The notes beneath the pieces are model-generated. The model was not told the origin of the DNA. It ran no database searches and was given only the letters and a program-made list of their open reading frames with translations. Shown in pieces: positions 49,104 through 57,184 of a stretch of 64,000 nt of DNA (position 1 is the first letter of the stretch; each line of letters starts with the position of its first letter). The position numbers and the translations under genes were made by a program. The stretch is from Mycobacterium fragae (GTDB lineage: Bacteria; Actinomycetota; Actinomycetes; Mycobacteriales; Mycobacteriaceae), in contig NZ_LQOW01000028.1 in NCBI RefSeq assembly GCF_002102185.1, forward strand, positions 248,001 through 312,000, read 5' to 3'.

Positions 49104-50282
49104 ATGGCCGGACCGATGGAAGGCATCAAAGTCGTGGAGCTCGGGGTCTGGGTGGCCGGGCCCGCAGCGGGTGGCATCCTCGCCGAGTGGGGTGCGGACG
49201 TGATCAAGATCGAGCCGCCGACCGGCGATCCGGGGCGGCTGTTCGGCAAGATGCTCGGCCTGGACTTCGAGATCAACCCGCCCTTCGAGATGGACAACCG
49301 CTCCAAGCGCAGCATCGTCCTGGACCTGACAACCGACGACGGGCGCGCGACAGCTCTTGAATTGATCAGTGACGCAGACGTTTTCGTGACCAATGTGCGC
49401 CCCGCTGCGTTGCGGCGGCTCAGATTCGACTTCGAGTCGATAGCCGCTGACCATCCGCGCCTTGTCTACGGGTTGATCACCGGCTACGGCGAAACCGGGC
49501 CCGACGCCGACTGGGCCGCCTACGACGTCGCCGCGTTCTGGTCCCGCGCCGGGGTGGCGCATCTGCTGACCCGGCCCGGTGACACGCCGCCGTTTCAACG
49601 CGGCGGGATGGGCGACCACGCGGCGGGCATGACGTTGGCGGCGGCCATCTGCGCAGCGCTGCTGGCCCGCAACCGAACCGGAGCCGGGCAGCTGGTGACC
49701 ACATCGCTGTACCGACAGGGTGCGTACACGGTGAGCTTCGACTTGAACACCTACCTGATGACCGGCCAGCCGATTGCCATCGGGCAGCGGGAGACGATGG
49801 GCAACCCGTGCATGAACAACTACACCGCGGGCGACGGCCGGAGGTTCTGGATCGTCGGGTTGCAAGCCGACCGGCATTGGCCTGCCCTGTGCCGGGCCGT
49901 CGGCCACCCCGACTGGCTCACCGATCCGCGGTTTTCCACCGCGCGCTCCCGCGCCGCCAACGCCGTCGAACTGATCGCCCGGTTGGACGAGATCTTTGCC
50001 ACCAAGCCGCTCGACGAATGGGCGGAGGTGTTCGCCGGGGAGCCCGATTTCTTCTGGTCGCCGATCAACACGGTCGAAGACGTCGTCGCCGACGAGCAGT
50101 TCCACGCCGCAGGCGGCATGGTCGACGTCCCGGAGGGCCCGGCGGGCGAAGGCGCCGTGCCGATGGTCGCGACTCCGGCGGATTTCCACGGCACGCCGTG
50201 GGCGCCGCGGTCCACCGCGCCGGCGCTCGGCGCGCACACCGAAGAGATTCTCGCCGAGTTGGAGGCGCGCCGTAAGTTCTGA
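49104..50282 (+). CDS. CaiB/BaiF-type CoA transferase
   Basis: A 392-residue family III CoA transferase. The N-terminal GIKVVELGVWVAGPAAGGIL, the WGADVIKIEPPTGDP segment and MDNRSKRSIVLDL are typical. The catalytic aspartate is in RGGMGDHAAG near residue 173. These enzymes move CoA between carboxylic acids and so activate or release pathway intermediates. ATG at 49104 is chosen over a GTG four codons upstream. It sits between the acyl-CoA dehydrogenase and the copy-D element, with no copy of the element itself. Confidence 0.9.
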   Translation: MAGPMEGIKVVELGVWVAGPAAGGILAEWGADVIKIEPPTGDPGRLFGKMLGLDFEINPPFEMDNRSKRSIVLDLTTDDGRATALELISDADVFVTNVRPAALRRLRFDFESIAADHPRLVYGLITGYGETGPDADWAAYDVAAFWSRAGVAHLLTRPGDTPPFQRGGMGDHAAGMTLAAAICAALLARNRTGAGQLVTTSLYRQGAYTVSFDLNTYLMTGQPIAIGQRETMGNPCMNNYTAGDGRRFWIVGLQADRHWPALCRAVGHPDWLTDPRFSTARSRAANAVELIARLDEIFATKPLDEWAEVFAGEPDFFWSPINTVEDVVADEQFHAAGGMVDVPEGPAGEGAVPMVATPADFHGTPWAPRSTAPALGAHTEEILAELEARRKF

Positions 50283-50287
50283 CCACC

Positions 50288-50316
50288 CTTTACAGATTGG
50301 CGTAAAAGTGTCACGC
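50288..50316 (+). promoter_or_regulatory. 29-bp element, copy D
   Basis: CTTTACAGATT ... AAAAGTGTCACGC, nearly identical to copy B, with TTTAC and GTAAA (50302-50306) as a perfect dyad with 8-base spacer. It begins 6 bases after the CoA transferase stop and ends 20 bases before the next ATG (50337). Confidence 0.72.
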
Positions 50317-50336
50317 TGGGTCGGCCGGATGCAACG

Positions 50337-50885
50337 ATGAGGAATGGTTCATTGATAGCTCGACCTTCGCCCGCAACCGCGGCCTCGCGCTCCGACGATG
50401 CTGCATTCAAGTACCGGCTCGACGTCATCGCCGCCAGCCCTACCGATGTCGCGTGCTCGGTCGGCGGGTGGGTTTACGACAGGGTGGCGGCCGGCTGGGA
50501 GGTCAACGTGCTGCTAACGCAGCGCTGCGATATCCGCCCGTTGCAGATCCTGGGCGCGCGGGTGGCCGACCTGGACTCCCAGTTCGTGCCGACGAGCATC
50601 GGCTTGGCGGTCAGCGCAGAGGTTTTCGCGTCCAACCCGGGCATCCGCGAGCAGGTGCTCAAGGCGCTGGATCAACGGATGACCGAACTCACGCTCTGGC
50701 ACGACGATTGGCCGTTGGCTGTCGGTCACCGGATGACGACCGTGCAGCATGTGCTCAGCGGTGCCGCGCGCGCGTTCAAGCGTCATGCGCTTGCGGCCGC
50801 GGGGATTTCAGCTTCGGTCGGTGCAACCGAAGTGCTGCGCAGCAATTGCCTGCCGGTCGATTCAGAGCTGATCCCGGTTGGCTGA
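50337..50885 (+). CDS. Mycobacterial protein of unknown function
   Basis: A 182-residue protein I cannot assign to a named family, though its VGGWVYDRVAAGWEVNVLL and DIRPLQILGARVADLDSQF segments look like proteins annotated as hypothetical in other mycobacteria. There are no membrane helices, signal peptide or catalytic motifs. It is the first gene behind copy D of the 29-bp element and overlaps the SDR downstream by eight bases, so it should be expressed with the catabolic block and may be a regulator or binding protein. Confidence 0.65.
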   Translation: MRNGSLIARPSPATAASRSDDAAFKYRLDVIAASPTDVACSVGGWVYDRVAAGWEVNVLLTQRCDIRPLQILGARVADLDSQFVPTSIGLAVSAEVFASNPGIREQVLKALDQRMTELTLWHDDWPLAVGHRMTTVQHVLSGAARAFKRHALAAAGISASVGATEVLRSNCLPVDSELIPVG

Positions 50886-51606
50886 CGCGCGCGTCGCCCT
50901 GGTGACCGGAGCCGCCCGCGGGCAGGGCTGGGCCATTGTGCAACGGCTGCGCGCAGACGGATTTCTCGTCGGCGCCTGCGACATCAGCACCGGGGAACTC
51001 ACGGCCGCGGTCGACGGTTTGGGCGACGATGCGGTGATCGCGGTTCCGCTCGACGTGACCTCGCCGCCGCAGTGGGCCAACGCAGTCGCGGCCGTCGTCG
51101 ACCGGTTCGGGTCGCTCTCCGCGCTGGTGAACAACGCCGGCGCGCTGCACCGCGCGTCGATCGACGAAGAGTCGGTCGAGGGATTCGAAAAAGCTTGGCG
51201 GGTCAACTGTCTGGGCGCATTCATCGGTATTCAAGCGACACTCGAGCAGTTGCGGGCCGCCGACAATGCGGCGATCGTCAACACCTGCAGCACCGGCGCG
51301 ATCCGCCCGTTCCCTCGGCACAGCGCTTACGCGTCGGCGAAGTGGGCGTTGCGTGGCCTGACCCAGATCGCCGCCGCTGAGCTCGCGGCCTCCGGAATCC
51401 GGGTCAACGCGGTGTTTCCGGGCCCGATCGCGACACCGATGCTGGACAACGAGACCCAGGCGCGGCTGGCGTCGACGTCGCTGTCCGGCCGGATCGGACA
51501 GCCGTCGGAGGTGGCCGACGCCGTCGCGTTCCTGGTCTCGGATCAGGCGTCGTTCATCACCGGTTCGGAGCTCGTCGTCGACGGTGGGCAATGCCTGCAG
51601 ATCTAG
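50878..51606 (+). CDS. Short-chain dehydrogenase/reductase
   Basis: A 242-residue classical SDR. Cofactor motif TGAARGQG at residues 10-17, NNAG in LVNNAGALHR, catalytic serine in TCSTGAIRPF, YASAK near 151-155 and the usual ending GSELVVDGGQ. The start is TTG at 50878, since no ATG or GTG precedes the cofactor motif in frame. It is translationally coupled to the unknown protein upstream and is part of the copy-D transcript. Substrate probably a hydroxyacyl or cyclic alcohol; not determinable. Confidence 0.88.
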   Translation: MADARVALVTGAARGQGWAIVQRLRADGFLVGACDISTGELTAAVDGLGDDAVIAVPLDVTSPPQWANAVAAVVDRFGSLSALVNNAGALHRASIDEESVEGFEKAWRVNCLGAFIGIQATLEQLRAADNAAIVNTCSTGAIRPFPRHSAYASAKWALRGLTQIAAAELAASGIRVNAVFPGPIATPMLDNETQARLASTSLSGRIGQPSEVADAVAFLVSDQASFITGSELVVDGGQCLQI

Positions 51607-51616
51607 GGCTCGTCGG

Positions 51617-52714
51617 TTAGAAGGTGATCAGCTGGCGGATCGCGGTGCCCTCGGCCAGATGATCCATCGCCTCGTTGATGTCGTCGAGCGAAATCGTCGA
51701 GGACACCAGCGACTCCACCGGCAGCCGGCCCGAGCGCCACAGCTCGACGAACTGTGGGATATCACGTGCGGGCACCGCCGAGCCCAGGTAGCTGCCCACC
51801 AACGAGCGGCCTTCGGCAACAAAACCCAACGGCGACACGCTGATTCGGGCATCCGGTGGTGGCAGGCCGACGGTGATGGTGCGACCGCCGGGGGCGGTCA
51901 GCTCGATCGCCGTCTGTAGCGCAGCGGGATGGCCGGCCGCCTCGATGACCACGGCGGCCTTGACCCCGGCGTCGGTAGCCGCCTCGGGTGTGAAGGTTTC
52001 ATGCGCGCCGAGGTCGCGAGCCGCTGTCAACTTCTCGGGTAGTTGGTCGACGGCGACGACCCGGACGTCGTCGTGGGCCAATGCCGTCAGCACCGCCGCC
52101 ATACCGACACCACCCAGGCCGACGACGGCAACAGTCTCACCCGGACGCGGCTTACCGACGTTGAGCACCGCGCCGCCGCCGGTGAGCACCGCGCAGCCCA
52201 GTAGCGCCGCGACGGACGGAGGTACGTCGTCCGGCACCGGGACGACGCTGGCCCGGTGGACGACGGCGTGCGTCGCGAAGCCCGACACCCCGAGATGGTG
52301 GTAGACGGGGCGGTTGTCCCGGCTCAGCCGCATCCCGCCGCCCAGCAACGTGCCGGCGGTGTTCGCGGCGCTGCCCGGCTGGCACGGGGTCAGCCCGTCG
52401 GTGGCGCACGCCGCGCAGTGGCCGCACCGCGGCAAAAACGTCATCACCACCCGCTGACCGACCGCTATGTCAGAGCCGCTGCGTTCGACGATTCCGGCTG
52501 CCTCGTGACCGAGCAACATCGGCACGGGCCGCACCCGGTTGCCGTTGACCACCGACAGGTCGGAATGACACACGCCGGCAGCCTCGATGCGGACCTGCAG
52601 TTCGTCGACTGCGGGCGGGGCCAGGTCAACCTCGGCAACGCTGATGGGCCGCGATGCCGTGTAGGGCCGTGGCGATCCGATGTGCTCCAGCACCGCACCG
52701 CGGATTCGAAGCAT
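51617..52714 (-). CDS. adhE1: Zinc-type alcohol dehydrogenase (Rv0162c AdhE1-like)
   Basis: A 365-residue zinc-dependent MDR alcohol dehydrogenase. Catalytic zinc ligands are Cys in AAGVCHSD near residue 49 and GHE near 71, and structural zinc cysteines lie in RCGHCAACATDGLTPC near 97-112. The cofactor loop is VAVVGLGGVGMAAV near 184-197. ATG at 52714 is chosen; an upstream TTG at 52726 would add four residues. It is divergent from the thioesterase gene with a perfect inverted repeat over its start. Position matches Rv0162c. Confidence 0.89.
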   Translation of the reverse strand: MLRIRGAVLEHIGSPRPYTASRPISVAEVDLAPPAVDELQVRIEAAGVCHSDLSVVNGNRVRPVPMLLGHEAAGIVERSGSDIAVGQRVVMTFLPRCGHCAACATDGLTPCQPGSAANTAGTLLGGGMRLSRDNRPVYHHLGVSGFATHAVVHRASVVPVPDDVPPSVAALLGCAVLTGGGAVLNVGKPRPGETVAVVGLGGVGMAAVLTALAHDDVRVVAVDQLPEKLTAARDLGAHETFTPEAATDAGVKAAVVIEAAGHPAALQTAIELTAPGGRTITVGLPPPDARISVSPLGFVAEGRSLVGSYLGSAVPARDIPQFVELWRSGRLPVESLVSSTISLDDINEAMDHLAEGTAIRQLITF

Positions 52715-52722
52715 GTTCGAAT
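52704..52722. promoter_or_regulatory. Perfect inverted repeat between adhE1-like and Rv0163-like genes
   Basis: ATTCGAA (52704-52710) and TTCGAAT (52716-52722) flank GCATG, which contains the reverse ATG of the alcohol dehydrogenase (52714). It lies 7 bases before the thioesterase ATG. One bound dimer would block both divergent starts. Confidence 0.55.
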
Positions 52723-52728
52723 ACAACC

Positions 52729-53187
52729 ATGACCGTGTTTTCGGGGGGGCCGCCCGCCCCGGACGGGCTCACCAGCCGCGACTTTCCGGTGCACTGGCCC
52801 GTGACCACCCGCTGGGCCGACAACGACATGTTCGGGCACCTGAACAACGCGGTCTACTACCAGCTCTTCGACACCGCGATCAACGGCTGGATCAACACCA
52901 ACGTCGACCTCGACCCGGTGACCACGCCCTTGCAAGGCATCGTGGCCGAATCGGGCTGCCGGTACTTCTCCGAATTGCATTTTCCGGAGCGGCTGATGGT
53001 CGGCGTGGCGGTCACTCGGCTCGGACGCAGCAGCGTCACCTACCGGCTCGGCGTGTTCCGGGCAGACGAACAGACCATCACCGCGCTCGGCCACTGGGTG
53101 CACGTCTACGTCGACCGGACCACGCGCAAACCGCAACCGATTCCGGAGGCCATCCGCGCGCTGCTGGCGACGGCCTGCGTGAGCTAG
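52729..53187 (+). CDS. 4-hydroxybenzoyl-CoA-type thioesterase (Rv0163-like)
   Basis: A 152-residue hotdog-fold thioesterase. The signature TRWADNDMFGHLNNAVYYQLFD (about residues 27-48) contains the conserved aspartate and the HLNN turn of the 4HBT family. It should hydrolyse an acyl-CoA in the cytoplasm. It is divergent from adhE1 and may share its operator. Position matches Rv0163. Confidence 0.87.
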   Translation: MTVFSGGPPAPDGLTSRDFPVHWPVTTRWADNDMFGHLNNAVYYQLFDTAINGWINTNVDLDPVTTPLQGIVAESGCRYFSELHFPERLMVGVAVTRLGRSSVTYRLGVFRADEQTITALGHWVHVYVDRTTRKPQPIPEAIRALLATACVS

Positions 53188-53274
53188 TGCATTGTTCCGA
53201 CGCCCTCGGCCGCTGTGCCGATCCGCTGTGCCCGGCTTCGCCGCGCTTGCGATCGCCACGGATATGCTCGGCCA

Positions 53275-53718
53275 ATGCCGTTCGTGAGCAAGACCGTCGA
53301 GGTCGCCGCCAACGCCGCCACAGTCATGGGCATCGTCGCCGACTTCGAGTCCTACCCGCAGTGGAACAAGGAGATCAAAGGCCTGTGGGTGCTGGCCCGC
53401 TACGACGACGGACGCCCCAGCCAGCTGCGTCTGGATGCCGCCTATGAAGGCATCGAAGGCACCTATATCCAGGCGGTGTACTACCCGAACCCGAACCAGA
53501 TTCAGACGGTCATGCAGCAGGGCAACCTGTTCACCAAGCAGGAGCAGCTGTTCAGCGTCGTGGAGATGGGCCCGACGTCGCTGCTGACTGTGGACATGGA
53601 CGTCGAGACCGAGATGGCGGTGCCGGCGCCGATGGTCAAGAAGCTCGTGAACAACGTGTTGGATTACCTCGCCGAGAACCTCAAGCGGCGCGCCGAGGAA
53701 CTAGCGTCGTCGAACTAG
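53275..53718 (+). CDS. SRPBCC/polyketide cyclase-like protein (Rv0164, TB18.5)
   Basis: A 147-residue START/Bet v1-like protein of the polyketide cyclase/dehydrase type. It has SKTVEVAANAATVMGIVADFESYPQWNKE at the start and the long C-terminal helix VKKLVNNVLDYLAENLKRRAEEL. It forms a hydrophobic ligand cavity; no catalytic activity can be inferred. Position and length match Rv0164, known as the 18.5-kDa antigen. Its stop overlaps the stop of the convergent Mce1R gene. Confidence 0.88.
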   Translation: MPFVSKTVEVAANAATVMGIVADFESYPQWNKEIKGLWVLARYDDGRPSQLRLDAAYEGIEGTYIQAVYYPNPNQIQTVMQQGNLFTKQEQLFSVVEMGPTSLLTVDMDVETEMAVPAPMVKKLVNNVLDYLAENLKRRAEELASSN

Positions 53719-54413
53719 CCCCAGATCCCGCTGGTGTCCAGTCGCTCGGCGAGCCGGCGCGCGCCGTCGACGAACTGCCAGTTGGTGTGTTCGACGACCG
53801 CGCCGGCATCGCGGCGGCGCAGCGCGGCGATCAACCGCCGGTGGTTGTCCACTGCGGCCGCACCCCATTCCGGGTCGGCGGCATACACCAACAACGGCAT
53901 GTAGCGCGCGACATGCAGCAAGAACCAGGCCAACTTGATCCGCCCGGCGGCATGGTTGAAGGCCCGGTGAAACGCGAACTCGATCGTCGCGATCGCCTCG
54001 ACGTCGGCGGACGCGACGGCGGCCGCCAGCGTGTCGGTGATGTGCTCGAGCTCGTCGATCTCGGTGTCAGTGATGCGTTGGGTGGCCGTCGCGGCGAGTT
54101 CCTTGGCGATGGTTGCCTGCAACCAGAAGATGTCGTCGACGTCTTGGCGGGTCAGCGGCAGTACGACATGGCCGCGGTGTGGCTCGAGTTGGACCATGCC
54201 CTCGCCGCGCAGCTTCAGTAGCGCCTCGCGTACCGGCGTGACGCTGACCCCGAGCTTGGCCGCGGTGTCGTCGAGCCGGATGAACGTCCCGGGTCGCAGC
54301 TCGCCCGACATGATCGCCGCACGCAAGTGGCCCGCGACCTCGTCGGACAACTGCGCTCGGCGCAGCGGCGGCCCAAAGTCGGGAAGCGCTTGTCTTCGCG
54401 CCGCTAAGACCAT
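53715..54413 (-). CDS. mce1R: GntR/FadR-family regulator Mce1R (Rv0165c)
   Basis: A 232-residue GntR regulator of the FadR/FCD type. The winged helix-turn-helix is DEVAGHLRAAIMSGELRPGT then DTAAKLGVSVTPVREALLKL (about residues 24-70), followed by the all-helical FCD domain with histidines that bind metal or ligand. ATG at 54413 is chosen; a longer start (54452) would intrude on the promoter. It is divergent from fadD5 and in M. tuberculosis represses the mce1 operon in response to fatty acids. Context supports the name. Confidence 0.88.
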   Translation of the reverse strand: MVLAARRQALPDFGPPLRRAQLSDEVAGHLRAAIMSGELRPGTFIRLDDTAAKLGVSVTPVREALLKLRGEGMVQLEPHRGHVVLPLTRQDVDDIFWLQATIAKELAATATQRITDTEIDELEHITDTLAAAVASADVEAIATIEFAFHRAFNHAAGRIKLAWFLLHVARYMPLLVYAADPEWGAAAVDNHRRLIAALRRRDAGAVVEHTNWQFVDGARRLAERLDTSGIWG

Positions 54414-54493
54414 AATGTGACCCACACAACACCAAGTTTTATCAAATATCAAGCCGACCGCGAACGGCGCCGAGCAGAAAGGAAACCCTCTAG
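54414..54493. promoter_or_regulatory. mce1R-fadD5 divergent promoter region
   Basis: An AT-rich stretch (about 54435-54460) with repeated TTGATA-like words read on the minus strand (54447-54460) separates the two start codons. AAAGGA (54479-54484) is the fadD5 ribosome-binding site. The Mce1R operator should lie here, but its limits cannot be set by eye. Confidence 0.5.
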
Positions 54494-56146
54494 TTGACCG
54501 CGCAGTTGACTGGCCAGAACGCCCTCGGGGCAGCTCCCACCGAGCAGCCGTACCTGGCTCGACGACAGAACTGGGTCAATCAACTCGAGCGGCACGCGCT
54601 GATGCAGCCGGGTGCGACGGCGTTGAGATTCATGGGCCACACCATCACCTGGTCCGAACTTCGGCGGCGCGTCGTCGCGTTGGCCGGAGCCCTGAGCCGC
54701 CGAGGGGTCGGCTTCGGGGACCGGGTGATGATCCTGATGCTGAACCGACCCGAGTTCGTCGAGTCGGTGCTGGCGGCCAACATGCTCGGCGCCATCGCGG
54801 TGCCGGTGAACTTTCGGCTGACGCCCGCCGAGCTCGCCTTCCTGGTCGACGACTGCGAAGCGCGAATCATGATCACCGAATCCGTGCTCGCCGCGGTGGC
54901 CGGCGGTGTCCGCGGCATCACGTCGGTGCTCAACACGATCGCAGTGGCCGGCAGCGCCACCGAAGGCGATCTGTTGGGCTACGAGGATCTGGTCAACGAG
55001 CCCGGTGACCCGCCCGAGCCGGTGGACATCCCCAACGACTCGCCGGCGCTGATCATGTACACCTCGGGTACCACCGGCCGGCCGAAAGGTGCGGTGCTGA
55101 CCCACACCAACCTGACCGGGCAGACGATGACCGGGCTTTTCACCCACGGCGTGGATGTCAACGATGTCGGCTTCATCGGCGTCCCGTTTTTCCACATCGC
55201 CGGAATCGGCAACATGTTGACCGGGATGCTTCTCGGCATCCCCACGGTGATCCATCCGCTGGGCGCGTTCGACCCCGGGCAGCTCCTCGACGTGCTGGCC
55301 GCGGAGAAGGTCACCGGAATCTTTTTGGTGCCCGCGCAATGGCAGGCGGTATGCGCTGCGCAGCAGGCAAATCCGCGCGACGTGAGACTGCGGGTGATGT
55401 CGTGGGGCGCCGCGCCGGCGTCGGACACGCTGCTGCGGGAGATGTCGGAAACCTTCCCCGGAACGCAGATCCTGGCCGCGTTCGGCCAGACCGAGATGTC
55501 GCCGGTCACCTGCATGCTGCTCGGGGAGGACGCGATCCGTAAGCGCGGCTCGGTCGGCAAGGTGATACCGACGGTGGCCGCCCGCGTCGTCGACGACAAC
55601 ATGGACGATGTGCCCGTCGGTGAGGTCGGTGAAATCGTCTACCGGGCACCGACATTGATGAGCGGCTACTGGAACAACCCGGAGGCCACCGCCGAGGCGT
55701 TCGCCGGCGGCTGGTTCCATTCGGGCGACCTGGTCCGGATGGACGACGAGGGCTACGTCTGGGTGGTCGACCGCAAGAAGGACATGATCATCTCCGGCGG
55801 CGAGAACATCTATTGCGCCGAGGTGGAAAACGTCCTGGCCAGTCATCCCGGCATCGTCGAGGTCGCCGTCATCGGGCGCCCCCACGAAAAGTGGGGTGAG
55901 GTGCCGATCGCGGTCGCCGCCGTTGCCCAAAGCGATCTGCGCATAGAGGATCTCGATGAGTTCCTCACCGAGCGGCTGGCGCGCTACAAGCATCCCAAGG
56001 GATTGGAAATCGTCGACGCATTGCCGCGGAACCCCGCGGGCAAGGTGCTCAAGACCGAATTGCGCGCACGCTACGGGGCGCCCCAGGGTGCAGCCGGAGC
56101 CCATGAAAGCGCTTCGGCGTCAACGGATCCAGGTCGCGGCGGATGA
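54494..56146 (+). CDS. fadD5: Fatty-acid--CoA ligase FadD5 (Rv0166)
   Basis: A 550-residue acyl-CoA synthetase of the ANL superfamily. Motifs are the ATP P-loop YTSGTTGRPKG near residues 188-199, the FGQTEM adenylate motif near 333, GDLVRMDDEGY, and the C-terminal PRNPAGKVLKTEL lysine loop. It activates fatty acids, including mycolic acids recycled through the mce1 importer. The start is TTG at 54494, with AAAGGA about ten bases upstream. First gene of the mce1 operon, as in H37Rv (554 residues). Confidence 0.92.
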   Translation: MTAQLTGQNALGAAPTEQPYLARRQNWVNQLERHALMQPGATALRFMGHTITWSELRRRVVALAGALSRRGVGFGDRVMILMLNRPEFVESVLAANMLGAIAVPVNFRLTPAELAFLVDDCEARIMITESVLAAVAGGVRGITSVLNTIAVAGSATEGDLLGYEDLVNEPGDPPEPVDIPNDSPALIMYTSGTTGRPKGAVLTHTNLTGQTMTGLFTHGVDVNDVGFIGVPFFHIAGIGNMLTGMLLGIPTVIHPLGAFDPGQLLDVLAAEKVTGIFLVPAQWQAVCAAQQANPRDVRLRVMSWGAAPASDTLLREMSETFPGTQILAAFGQTEMSPVTCMLLGEDAIRKRGSVGKVIPTVAARVVDDNMDDVPVGEVGEIVYRAPTLMSGYWNNPEATAEAFAGGWFHSGDLVRMDDEGYVWVVDRKKDMIISGGENIYCAEVENVLASHPGIVEVAVIGRPHEKWGEVPIAVAAVAQSDLRIEDLDEFLTERLARYKHPKGLEIVDALPRNPAGKVLKTELRARYGAPQGAAGAHESASASTDPGRGG

Positions 56147-56318
56147 ACCTGACATAACGCTCTGATAACGAAGAACGCGCAGGTCAGTTTGACGGAAGGC
56201 TAATAGTGCGGATGCGGTGTACGGCGAGTGAGCCATCGGGTATGGTCCTGTGGTCTGCCTTACTACCCCGCAGTAGGGAGGCGGCGGTCACACCTGAGGG
56301 ATGGGGCAAGGAGGAGGC

Positions 56319-56381
56319 GTGAGACTGGATCCGCCGCTATGCCGCGGTAGCCGCGGTTCCTTCCCGAGGGGGCGCCGGTGA
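56319..56381 (+). CDS. Leader peptide ORF coupled to yrbE1A
   Basis: A 20-codon ORF (GTG 56319, encoding MRLDPPLCRGSRGSFPRGRR) begins right after AAGGAGGAGG, the strongest ribosome-binding site in the region. Its TGA (56379-56381) overlaps the GTG of yrbE1A (56378) as GTGA. YrbE1A has no ribosome-binding site of its own, so its translation probably depends on termination-reinitiation here. No function is assigned to the peptide itself. The rest of the 231-bp gap after fadD5 holds one weak stem (56257-56280) and nothing else seen. Confidence 0.55.
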   Translation: MRLDPPLCRGSRGSFPRGRR

Positions 56382-57184
56382 CAACGACCCAGCCGCGACT
56401 CACCGATTACGTGCGTGACCAGCTAGGCCCGCCGCTGGTACTTGTCGGCGGCTTCTTCCGGATGTGCGTGCTGACCGGAAAAGCAGTGTTCCGCCTGCCG
56501 TTCCACTGGCGCGAATTCATCGGGCAGTGCTGGTTCATCATGCGGGTCGCACTGCTGCCAACCATGGCGGTCTCGGTGCCCGTTACGGCGCTTTTCATCT
56601 TCACGTTCAACGTCCTGCTGATCCAGGTCGGCCTTGCCGATGTCTCGGGCGCGGGCGCCGGGATCGCGGTGATCACCCAGATCGGCCCGATCAACACGGT
56701 GTTGGTGATCGCCGGCGCGGTGTCCACCGCTATCTGCGCCGACCTCGGTGCGCGCACCATCCGCGAGGAGATCGACGCGATGGAGGTGCTCGGCATCGAC
56801 CCCATCCACCGGCTGGTAGTGCCCCGGGTCCTCGCCTGCGCCCTGGTCTCGATGCTGCTCAACGCCCTGGTCTGCATGGTCGGCCTGGTCGGCGGCTTCC
56901 TCTTCGGTGTTTATCTGCAAAACGTGTCGGCCGGCGCTTACCTGGCCTCGCTGACCCTGCTCACCGGACTGCCCGAAGTCGTCATCGCGACGATCAAGGC
57001 CTTGACCTTCGGGCTCATCGCGGGTCTGGTCGGCTGCTACCGCGGGCTGACCGTCCGGGGCGGCTCCAAGGGTCTGGGTACCGCCGTCAACGAGACCGTG
57101 GTGTTGGTTGTGGTGGCGCTGTTCGCGGTCAACGTGGTGCTGACCACTATCGGTGTGCGGTTCGGAACGGGGGCCCTGGGATGA
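56378..57184 (+). CDS. yrbE1A: MlaE-family permease YrbE1A (Rv0167)
   Basis: A 268-residue integral membrane permease of the MlaE/YrbE type, with five to six helices. The conserved EEIDAMEVLGIDPIHRLVVPR segment near residues 130-150 is the family's ATPase-coupling region, and GLIAGLVGCYRGLTVRGG is near the end. With YrbE1B it forms the channel through which the Mce1 complex imports fatty acids. GTG at 56378 is coupled to the leader ORF, and its stop overlaps the ATG of yrbE1B. Confidence 0.93.
   Translation: MTTTQPRLTDYVRDQLGPPLVLVGGFFRMCVLTGKAVFRLPFHWREFIGQCWFIMRVALLPTMAVSVPVTALFIFTFNVLLIQVGLADVSGAGAGIAVITQIGPINTVLVIAGAVSTAICADLGARTIREEIDAMEVLGIDPIHRLVVPRVLACALVSMLLNALVCMVGLVGGFLFGVYLQNVSAGAYLASLTLLTGLPEVVIATIKALTFGLIAGLVGCYRGLTVRGGSKGLGTAVNETVVLVVVALFAVNVVLTTIGVRFGTGALG

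Noticed and set aside
54449..56104. Minus-strand 551-codon frame opposite fadD5
   Set aside because: Complement shadow of fadD5; no motif or ribosome-binding site.
56257..56280. Hairpin in the fadD5-yrbE1A gap as a riboswitch or terminator
   Set aside because: Only a 7-bp stem with a wobble pair and no T-run; does not fit a known riboswitch class.
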